64,000 nt of DNA, taken from Cellulomonas sp. HZM (GTDB lineage: Bacteria; Actinomycetota; Actinomycetes; Actinomycetales; Cellulomonadaceae). This document shows positions 36,373 to 44,600 of the stretch, piece after piece. The stretch is from the NCBI RefSeq assembly GCF_000708885.1, contig NZ_JEOE01000015.1:22983-86982 (forward strand). The letters run 5' to 3'. The translations under genes and the position numbers were made by a program. The notes under the pieces were generated by a model. That model was not told the DNA's origin. It was given only the letters and a program-made list of their open reading frames with translations, and did not search any database. The stretch's first letter is position 1; every line of letters starts with the position of its first letter.

Positions 36373-37314
36373 GTGACCTCGAACGACGCGCCTGCTGGGG
36401 CGCGGGCCGTGACGGTCGTCGTGCTGACCTACCGGCGTCCCGACGACCTGGCCGAGCTGCTGCCCATGCTGCTCGAGCAGGCGGCCGGCGAGGACGTCGT
36501 TGTCGACGTGCTCGTCGTCGACAACGACCCGGAAGGGTCCGCGCGCGCGTTCGTCGAGGCCGTCGGGGCGCCGTCGCGGTACGTGCACGAGCCGCGTCCC
36601 GGCATCTCGGCCGCACGCAACCGCGCGCTCGACGAGGTCGGGCACGACGGCCTGCTCGTGTTCATCGACGACGACGAGCGTCCGACGCCGGGCTGGCTGC
36701 ACCAGATGCTGGGGCTGCACCGCCGGACGGCCGCCGTCGCCGTGGTCGGCCCCGTGGTCTCCGCGCTGCCCTCGCCGCTCGACCCCTGGGTCGAGGCCGG
36801 GCGGTTCTTCGACCGTCGTCGCCTCCCGACCGGGACGGCGATCGACGTCGCCGCGACCAACAACCTGCTCGTCGACCTGCGGGCGGTCGCCGCCGCCGGG
36901 CTCCGTTTCGACGAGGCGTTCGGTCTCAGCGGCGGCTCGGACACGCTTTTCACCCGGCGTCTCGCAGCGACGGGCGCCCCGATGCTCTGGTGCGACGAGG
37001 CGGTCGTCACCGACGTCGTGCCGCGAGATCGCGCCACCCGCTCGTGGGTGCTGCACCGGGCACGACGCAGCGGCAACTCCGGCAGCAGGGTGAGCGTGCT
37101 CCTCGCCGACGGACGGGTGCGACGCGCGGGAGTGCGCGCCCGGTGCGTGGCCGAGGGGGGCGTGCGGGTCGCCGCGGGTTCGGCGCGGGCGGTCGCCGGC
37201 CGAGTCCTGCGCGACACCGGGCACGAGGCGCGCGGGCGCCGTACTGCCGAGCGCGGGCTCGGGATGATCGGCGGTGCCGTCGGCCGCGTGGTCTACGACT
37301 ACGGCCGCGCGTGA
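36373..37314 (+). CDS. GT2-family glycosyltransferase
   Basis: The 313-aa GT-A enzyme has VTVVVLTYRRPDDL, VDVLVVDNDPEG, the acidic metal-binding FIDDDERP, and a later GGSDTLFTRRL segment with an acidic base region. It should use a nucleotide sugar on the cytoplasmic face. The GTG at 36373 may be leaderless. Upstream is GGGTGAATCCGACA (36304-36317), the cluster motif. The stop overlaps the next gene's GTG by 4 bp. Confidence 0.86.
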   Translation: MTSNDAPAGARAVTVVVLTYRRPDDLAELLPMLLEQAAGEDVVVDVLVVDNDPEGSARAFVEAVGAPSRYVHEPRPGISAARNRALDEVGHDGLLVFIDDDERPTPGWLHQMLGLHRRTAAVAVVGPVVSALPSPLDPWVEAGRFFDRRRLPTGTAIDVAATNNLLVDLRAVAAAGLRFDEAFGLSGGSDTLFTRRLAATGAPMLWCDEAVVTDVVPRDRATRSWVLHRARRSGNSGSRVSVLLADGRVRRAGVRARCVAEGGVRVAAGSARAVAGRVLRDTGHEARGRRTAERGLGMIGGAVGRVVYDYGRA

Positions 37315-38879
37315 GCGGCGCGGCACCTGCGCACGGTCGGCTCCGGACGGGCGTCCTGGCCCCGGTCGCCGGGCTCGTCGCGGCGGTCGTCGTCGCCCTC
37401 GGGTCCTGGGTCCCGTCGATCTGGACCGACGAGGCGGCGACCGTCTCCGCATCGACCCGCAGCTGGTCGGACCTGCGCCGCATGATCGGCGACCTCGACG
37501 CCGTGCACGCCGCCTACTACGCGCTCATGCACCCCTGGATCGCGCTGGCCGGCCAGAGCGAGCTCGCGCTGCGGGTCCCCAGCGCGCTGGCCGTCGGCGT
37601 GGCGGTCGCCGGGGTCGTCGTGCTCGCGCGGCCGGTCGGAGATGCGTTCGCGCTGGGGTGCGCGGCCGCGGTGGTCCTGCTGCCACGCACGGCCTGGGCC
37701 GGGATCGAGGCACGGTCGTTCGCCCTGGCGACGGCCGCCGGCGTGTGGGCGACAGTCCTGCTCGTCGAGGCCATCCGTCGGCGTCGCGTCGCGTGGTGGG
37801 CGGGCTATGCGGTCCTCGTCGCGGTCGCCGTGACCCTCAACCTGTACCTCGTGCTCCTGGTCCTGGCGCACGCCGTCACGGCTGTCACGTGGCCCGGCGT
37901 CGCGACGCGCGGGCGGTTGCGCGACGCAGGCCCGTGGCTCGTCGCGGCAGCCGTCGGGGGCGTCGTGGCGTCGCCCGTCGTCCTCACGACGCTGGGTCAG
38001 TCCGGGCAGCTGGGGGAGAGTCAGCGTTCGGTCGTCGAGCTGGCGCGCAACGTGGTCGTCAACCAGTGGTTCCTGGGCGAGACGCCCACCACGTACTCGC
38101 GGCCGGGCACGCAGGCGGCTGCCGGCCCCGGAGGCGTGCAGGCATGGCAGGTGTGCGGGGTGGCGCTCGCCGTCGTCGCGCTCGCGCTTGCCGCGTGGGG
38201 CGTGCTGCGCGTAGTGCGGTCCCGCGACGACGAGCACGCGCGGCAGGTCGTCGCGTGGGCGCTGCCCTGGGCGGTGCTGCCGACTCTCGTCGTCGTCGCG
38301 TACGCACTCGTCCGGCACGCCTACGCACCGCGCTACCTCACGTTCTGCGCCCCGGCCGTCGCGGTGCTCGTGGTCCTCGGGGTCAGGGCGCTGCGGGCGG
38401 AGCCGGTGCGCTGGGTCGCGGGTGCCCTGCTGGTCGGTCTCGCGCTCCCGGTCGTCGTGTCGCAGCGCACCGAGAACGCGAAGAGCGGATCCGACTGGCG
38501 CGCGGTGTCCGAGGTCGTCCACGACGTGAGCCGACCAGGTGACGCCGTGTACTTCTCACCGCGCGTGCCGCCGGCCACGGACGTCGTGACGCTCACGACC
38601 CGGGGCGCCGCAGTCGCCTACCCGGACGGCTTCCAGGGACTGGTCGACCTCACGCTGCTGCGCACGCCGGCCGAGGCGGGCGACCTGGCGGGCATCTCGC
38701 GCACGCTCCAGGCGGCGGTCCCGGACCTGTCACGGTTCGACCGCGTGGTCGTCCTGCGACGCCACGACTACCCGAGCGAGGCGGCCGCGCGCGACGACGC
38801 GAGCCTCGAGGGCGCAGGCCTGCGGGAGACGACGGCCTGGTCCGGGAGCCTCGACGAGGTGCTCGTCTTCGAGCGCTGA
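37311..38879 (+). CDS. GT-C-like integral membrane glycosyltransferase
   Basis: The 522-aa protein has about ten membrane helices and the WTDEAATV motif in the first external loop, the Asp-Glu signature of the GT39/ArnT/PMT-like GT-C fold. Such enzymes use polyprenyl-phosphate sugars on the outside of the membrane to glycosylate polymers or proteins. A long extracytoplasmic C-terminal domain with many Asp/Arg residues follows the last helix. A GT2-GtrA protein further along (50934-52088) could make or flip its donor. It overlaps the upstream GT2 gene (GTGA). Confidence 0.78.
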   Translation: MSGAAPAHGRLRTGVLAPVAGLVAAVVVALGSWVPSIWTDEAATVSASTRSWSDLRRMIGDLDAVHAAYYALMHPWIALAGQSELALRVPSALAVGVAVAGVVVLARPVGDAFALGCAAAVVLLPRTAWAGIEARSFALATAAGVWATVLLVEAIRRRRVAWWAGYAVLVAVAVTLNLYLVLLVLAHAVTAVTWPGVATRGRLRDAGPWLVAAAVGGVVASPVVLTTLGQSGQLGESQRSVVELARNVVVNQWFLGETPTTYSRPGTQAAAGPGGVQAWQVCGVALAVVALALAAWGVLRVVRSRDDEHARQVVAWALPWAVLPTLVVVAYALVRHAYAPRYLTFCAPAVAVLVVLGVRALRAEPVRWVAGALLVGLALPVVVSQRTENAKSGSDWRAVSEVVHDVSRPGDAVYFSPRVPPATDVVTLTTRGAAVAYPDGFQGLVDLTLLRTPAEAGDLAGISRTLQAAVPDLSRFDRVVVLRRHDYPSEAAARDDASLEGAGLRETTAWSGSLDEVLVFER

Positions 38880-38894
38880 CCCGTCTCCGCGAGG

Positions 38895-40493
38895 TCAGCG
38901 GTGAGCGGCGGCCTCGTCGTCCGCGTGCTGCGCGACGTCCGCGCCGGAGTCGCCGACGTGGTCGACGGCCGGTGCCGGGGCCGGGACCACAGCGTGAGCG
39001 CCCGTGGTGGTGGACGCGGGGGGAACGACCTCGGGCGGGGACTGCGGCGCGTCGTCGTCGTCGTCGACGTGTGCGCTCGGGGCCGTCCCGGGCCTGGCGA
39101 TCGCGTCGGTCGGCAGACGTCGCATGCGACGCCGGCCGATCGAGCGCCGCCGCCGCGTGCTCGTGTAGGTGTAGGCGCCGGCCTGCTCGCTCGTCTTGTT
39201 CAGCACCACCCCCAGGCAGGTCGCGTCGATCGCGTCGAGCGTTGCCAGTGCGTCGGCGAGCTCCGTGCGGCGCACGTGGTTGCAGCCGACGACGACGACG
39301 ACGCCGTCCACCCTGCGCGAGAGCACGGCGGCGTCGGCCACGGCGAGCAGCGGGGGCGTGTCGATGACGACGAGGTCGTACGTCGCCGTCGCGGCCGCGA
39401 TGAACTCGCCCATGGCCTCGGAGTCGACGAGCTGGCCGGGGTTCGGTGGCGTCGCGCCCGCTGTGACGACCTCGAGGTTCTCGTGGGCCCAGGGCTGCGC
39501 CACGTCAGCCAGCGTGGCGTCGCCGACGAGCACGGTCGAGAGCCCCGCGCCGCCTTCGATGCCGAGTGCACCGGCGACCGTCTGGCGGCGCATGTCCGCG
39601 TCGACGAGCAGCACGCGGCGCCCGCGCTCCGCCATGATCAGCGCGAGGTTGATCGACGTGAGCGACTTGCCCTCGCCGGGAACGGCCGAGGAGACGACGA
39701 TCGAGTGCACCGGCTTGGCGACGTCGAGGAACTGCAGGTTGGTGCGCACCCGTCGGTAGGCCTCGGCGAGCGGGGCGTGCGGCGACTCGACGATCGCGCG
39801 TGCGCCCCACCGGCGCACGGCTCGGTCCTGCGGCACGGTCCCGAGCAGCACGCGCTCGGGACGCGCCGGGATGTCGCGCGCCGAGCGCACGCGCGTGTCG
39901 AGCAGCGTCCACGCGAGGGCGACGACGATGCCGATCCCGATCCCGACGAGCCCGCCCGTGGCCGTGAGGAGCTTGGTGTTCGGGGAGAACGCATAGCTCG
40001 GTGGCGCGGCGGGCGACACCACGCTCATCTGGACCGTCGACGCGCCGTCCTCCGACGTGGGAGACAGGTCTTTGACGGTGGTCGACAGGTGCTTCGCGAC
40101 CGAGTTGGCGATCGCTGCGGCGCGTTGCGGCGACCGCGAGGTGGCGGAGATCTCGATGATCACGGTGTCGAGCGGGGAGTCGGCGCTCACCGCTCCGGCG
40201 AGCGCGCGCGGCGTGATGCCGAGGTCCAGATCGTCGATCACGGGCTGGAGGACCACGGGCATCGTCGCGAGCTGCGCGAACGACTCGACAAGGTTCCGCG
40301 TGTACGTCGACCCCTGCACGAGGTCGCCGACGGTGTCCCCGCGCGTCAGGGAGACGTAGACCTTCGACGTCGAGCGGTAGAGCGGTTCGGTCGAGCTGGC
40401 CTTCCAGTAGCCCAGCCCTGCTCCGATCACGGCGAGGAGCAGGATGACGAGCCAGCGCTTTCGCAGCGCCGCGACGTACTCGCTCATGCTCAC
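38895..40493 (-). CDS. Wzc-like chain-length regulator and tyrosine kinase
   Basis: The 532-aa protein combines a Wzz domain (two membrane helices near residues 15-30 and 178-198, with an external loop between) and a BY-kinase: Walker A VPGEGKS (271-277), Walker A' LLVDAD (295-300) and Walker B VVIDTPP (375-381). It should control polymer length and export. Unlike most BY-kinases it lacks a C-terminal tyrosine cluster. Only a YTYT pair is present, followed by an Arg-rich stretch and an Asp/Pro/Ala tail. GTG 40493 has GGAGG about 9 nt upstream; an ATG two codons later is possible. Confidence 0.9.
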   Translation of the reverse strand: MSMSEYVAALRKRWLVILLLAVIGAGLGYWKASSTEPLYRSTSKVYVSLTRGDTVGDLVQGSTYTRNLVESFAQLATMPVVLQPVIDDLDLGITPRALAGAVSADSPLDTVIIEISATSRSPQRAAAIANSVAKHLSTTVKDLSPTSEDGASTVQMSVVSPAAPPSYAFSPNTKLLTATGGLVGIGIGIVVALAWTLLDTRVRSARDIPARPERVLLGTVPQDRAVRRWGARAIVESPHAPLAEAYRRVRTNLQFLDVAKPVHSIVVSSAVPGEGKSLTSINLALIMAERGRRVLLVDADMRRQTVAGALGIEGGAGLSTVLVGDATLADVAQPWAHENLEVVTAGATPPNPGQLVDSEAMGEFIAAATATYDLVVIDTPPLLAVADAAVLSRRVDGVVVVVGCNHVRRTELADALATLDAIDATCLGVVLNKTSEQAGAYTYTSTRRRRSIGRRRMRRLPTDAIARPGTAPSAHVDDDDDAPQSPPEVVPPASTTTGAHAVVPAPAPAVDHVGDSGADVAQHADDEAAAHR

Positions 40494-40674
40494 CGCGGGC
40501 TACCTCCAGTCGTGTGCGCACACCGGCGCGGGCGGGCACGGATGCCCGGTATGTGCCCATGCTCTCATCGTCAGCGAGCAGCCGGACCCGCCGAGCGGCT
40601 GATTTCCCGCGGGCTCGTGCCCGGGCAGCGGCTGAAAACCGGGCGCACCCCGCCGCCGGCGTGGTCCGCGGTCC

Positions 40675-40680
40675 TACACT
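40675..40680 (+). promoter_or_regulatory. -10 box for the DUF4352-like gene
   Basis: TACACT matches TANNNT in the gap between the divergent wzc-like gene and 40737. No other feature is seen in this 243-bp gap. Confidence 0.4.
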
Positions 40681-40736
40681 GACGAACCCGCCGTCCGTCT
40701 GACGTGCGAGAGCTGTTCCGACCGACGGGGGCTGCG

Positions 40737-41462
40737 ATGTCCGACGAGAGCACGACGAGCCCGGCGCCATCGCGTCGTGGGCTGTGGTGGGCGCTGGCGG
40801 TCGCCGCGGCGGTGGTCGTCGTGGCACTCGTCGTCGTCCTGGGCAAGGCCCGCGGCGACGACGCCGCTCCGACGTCCCCTGCGGGCTCGCCGTCCACGGC
40901 GTCCGCGACCCCGGGGCCGTCGTCCGAGACGGCCACGTCTGGGTCTACGCCCACGACGACCTCGACGGCGACCGCAGACCCGACCTCGGCGACGCACGCA
41001 GGCGGCACGCCGTCGGGCAAGCCCACGTCCAGCGCTGTGCCGTCGCCGGGCAGCACTCGTCCGGCACCCGTCGAGACGACGATCGGCGCGACGCCCGAGC
41101 CGAAGCCCGGCGTCACGGCCGAGGTCAGCAAGATCGAGTCCGTCGAGGGCGTCGCGGAGCTCCCGGGTGACGTGGGCGGTCCTTCGCTGCGGGTCACGGT
41201 GACGGTCACGAACCACGGGAGCACGTCGCTCGACCTGAGCCACGCGGTGGTGAACCTCTACTACGGGCCCGACCGCACACCGGCCGACCCGCTCTCGAAG
41301 CCGGGCGCCGCGCCGTTCCCGGACTCGGTGCGAGCGGGCGGGACGGCCGACTCGGTCTCGGTGTTCCGGGTCCCGGTCGACCAGCGGGACCGCGTGTTCG
41401 TCGAGCTGGACCTGTCGCTCGACTCGCACCTCGTGGTCTTCGAGGGCCCCGCTCGCGGCTGA
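40737..41462 (+). CDS. membrane-anchored protein with a DUF4352-like external domain
   Basis: The 241-aa product has an N-terminal membrane segment (about residues 17-36), a Ser/Thr/Pro linker of about 75 residues, and a C-terminal immunoglobulin-like domain (SLRVTVTVTNHGSTSLDLSH, VNLYYGPDRTP, FVELDLSLDSHLVVFEG) resembling DUF4352 telomeric-repeat-like proteins. It is probably surface-exposed. Function is unknown. ATG 40737 is used; GTG 40704 would add 11 residues. A stem-loop follows its stop. Confidence 0.6.
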   Translation: MSDESTTSPAPSRRGLWWALAVAAAVVVVALVVVLGKARGDDAAPTSPAGSPSTASATPGPSSETATSGSTPTTTSTATADPTSATHAGGTPSGKPTSSAVPSPGSTRPAPVETTIGATPEPKPGVTAEVSKIESVEGVAELPGDVGGPSLRVTVTVTNHGSTSLDLSHAVVNLYYGPDRTPADPLSKPGAAPFPDSVRAGGTADSVSVFRVPVDQRDRVFVELDLSLDSHLVVFEGPARG

Positions 41463-41463
41463 C

Positions 41464-41485
41464 TTGTGGGTGAGAACCCCCACAA
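41464..41485 (+). terminator. small stem-loop after the DUF4352-like gene
   Basis: TTGTGGG (41464-41470) pairs with CCCACAA (41479-41485) over an 8-nt loop directly after the stop. No T-run follows, so termination is only suggested. Confidence 0.4.
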
Positions 41486-41506
41486 TCACCCGCACATCGG
41501 GGCAAG

Positions 41507-41552
41507 TTCACCCAGGTGCACTAGGACGGATGTCCGATTTGCGCACTACCTT
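41507..41552 (+). promoter_or_regulatory. TTCACCC/TGTCCGATT promoter region of the giant secreted protein
   Basis: TTCACCC (41507-41513), TGTCCGATT (41531-41539) and a possible -10 box TACCTT (41547-41552) lie in this order. The same order occurs before the TagD-like gene at 52090-52135. Confidence 0.5.
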
Positions 41553-41608
41553 CGCACTTGTCGTGCTCCGGAATGGCCCCGCGAGCGCCCGAGTGGGAGG
41601 AGCTGCTC

Positions 41609-44600
41609 ATGCAGCGGACGTCGTGGATCCGGCGAGGAGCAGGTCTGGTGACCGCGCTCGCCACCGTCGTCGTGGGGGTCCTGGTCGCAACTCCGGCGCG
41701 GGCCGACACGGCTCCGGTCGACCCCACCGAACCCACGACCGTCACCGCGGACTCGCTGCCGACGGTGCAGATCGACGGCGTGGTCTGGAACCAGCAGATC
41801 GTGGGCAACACGGTGTTCGTGGGTGGCAACTTCCAGAACGCGCGCCCTGCCGGGGCCGCCGCCGGGACCAACCTGACCTCGCGCCCGTACCTGCTGGCCT
41901 ACGACCTCACGACGGGCAACCTGATCAGCTCGTTCGCTCCTGTGCTCAACGGCCAGGTCCGCGACCTCGCGCTCTCGCCCGACGGGAAGCGCCTGTACGT
42001 CGCGGGCAACTTCACGTCGATCAACGGCCAGACCAGCTACCGGCTGGCGGCGTTCGACACCGCCACGAACACGATCGTCCCGTCGTTCCACCCGATCATC
42101 AACGCTCCGGTCGTCGCGGTCACCGCGACGAACAGCGCGGTGTACTTCGGCGGGACGTTCACGAACGTGAACAGCGTCGCCCGCAAGAACGTCGCGGCTG
42201 TCAGCGCGACCGACGGGTCGACGCTCGCGTTCAACCCTGCCGTCGACAACGGGAGCGTGACCTCGATCGTCGCGGCGCCGGACGACGGTTCCGTCGTGAT
42301 CGGTGGCAGCTTCACGAGCGTCGCAGGATCGTCCAACCCCGGTTACGGCCTCGCACGGCTCGCTGCGAGCGACGGGTCGCTCATGCCGCTCCCGGTCAAC
42401 ACCTACATCCGCGACGCGGGCGACCAGTCGGGCGTGCTGAGCCTCGAGTCCGACGGGACGTCGTTCTACGGATCCGGATACCACTTCGGGTCCGGCGGCA
42501 ACATGGAGGGCTCGTTCTCGGCGAGCTGGGCGACCGGCGCGATGAACTGGGTCGAGGACTGCCACGGTGACACGTACTCGGCGTTCCCCGCGGGCGACGC
42601 GGTCTACTCGGCGAGCCACAAGCACTACTGCGGCAACTCGGGCGGGTTCCCGCAGACGGACCCGTGGACCTACTACCGGGCCACGGCGACCAGCAAGACG
42701 GTCTACGGCACGAACACGGCGGACATCTACGGATACCCGGACCACGCGGGCCAGCCGTCGCCGAAGTTCCTCAACTGGTTCCCGACGATCAACACCGGCA
42801 CGTTCACGGGCAAGAGCCAGGGCCCCTGGACCGTCAACGGCAACGACGACTACGTCCTCATGGGCGGCGAGTTCACGACGGTCAACGGCGTCGGGCAGCA
42901 GGGGCTGGCCCGGTTCGCGAAGTCGTCGATCGCGCCCAACCAGCAGGGGCCGCGCATGTCCGGGGCGCAGTGGCCCCTGTCGGCGGCGTCGCTCGTCGCA
43001 GGCCAGGTGCGCCTCGCATGGTCCTCGAACTACGACCGCGACAACCAGACGCTGAAGTACAACCTCTACCGCACCACGGTGAACTCGGCGCCGATCTACA
43101 CGACGACGCTCACGACGCCGTTCTGGAAGCCGCAGGCCATGGGCTTCATCGACAAGAACCTGACCCCTGGCTCCTCGCAGAAGTACCGCATCGAGGCGGT
43201 CGACCCGTTCGGCAACCTCGTCAGGTCCGACTACGTCACGGTCACCGTCAGTGCCGACGGAGCCGCATCGGCGTACTCCGACGCGGTCCTCGGCTCGGGG
43301 GCCACCTCGTACTGGCGCCTCGGTGAGCCGTCCGGCACGACGGTCTACGACTGGGCGGGCTTCTCGGACGCGGTCGCGGGCACGGGAGTGACGCGTGGTG
43401 CAGCAGGAGCGATCGGGGGCGGCGACACCAACGCGGCGTCGACGTTCAGCGGCGACGGCAACGGTCTGGTCGCGACGCAGAGCCCGATCGTCGGGCCCCA
43501 GACGTTCTCGATCGAGACATGGTTCAAGACGACGTCGACGGGCGGCGGCAAGATCGTCGGCTTCGGTAACGCCAACACCGGCAACAGCTCGAACTACGAC
43601 CGGCACATCTACATGACGCCCGCGGGCAAGGTCGTGTTCGGCGTCTACCCGGGTGAGTCGCGCACGGTCACGTCGAGCGCGTCCTACAACGACGGCGCCT
43701 GGCACCAGGCGGTCGCCACCCTCGGCCCGGACGGCCAGAAGCTGTACGTCGATGGCAAGCGGGTCGCGCAGCGGGCAGACACGACGTCGGCCCAGTCGTA
43801 CTCGGGCTACTGGCGCATCGGCGGCGACTCGCCCTGGGAGGGCAACGCCTACTTCGCGGGCAGCATCGACGACGTGTCGATCTACCCGGGCGTGCTCACG
43901 GCCAAGCAGGTCGACGACCACTGGGTCGCGTCGGGACGGACGTCGACGATCCCCGCGCCCCCGTCGGACGACTACGGCGCCGCGGTGTTCAACCTGAACC
44001 CGGACCTGTACTGGCGCCTGTCGGACTCGAACGGCAGCTCAACCGCGGCCAACTCCGGTCCGCTCGGCAACGCCGGCAGCTACCAGGGCGCGGTGACGTA
44101 CCAGGTCACCGGGGCGGTGCCCGGCACCAACAAGGCGATCACACTGCCGACGACGTTCGGCACGCACGGCGTGGTCGTCGCGAAGAACTCGACGAACAAC
44201 CCGACGGTGTACTCCGAGGAGATCTGGTTCAAGACCACGACGACGAGCGGCGGCAAGCTCATCGGCTTCGGCGACGCGACGTCTGGGACGTCCAGCAGCT
44301 ACGACCGCCACGTCTACATGGAGACCGACGGCCGGCTGACGTTCGGCGTGTGGACCGGCCAGACCAACACCATCACGACGCCGCAGGCGTACAACGACGG
44401 CGCATGGCACCAGGTCGTCGCGACGCAGTCCTCCGACGGCATGAAGCTGTATGTCGACGGCGCGTTGCGCGGCACCAACCCGCAGACGGCCGCGCAGGCG
44501 TACACCGGGTACTGGCGCATCGGCGGTGACACGACCTGGGGTCCGCAGCCGTGGTTCAACGGCTCGCTCGACGAGGCCGCCGTGTACCCGACCGCCCTGA

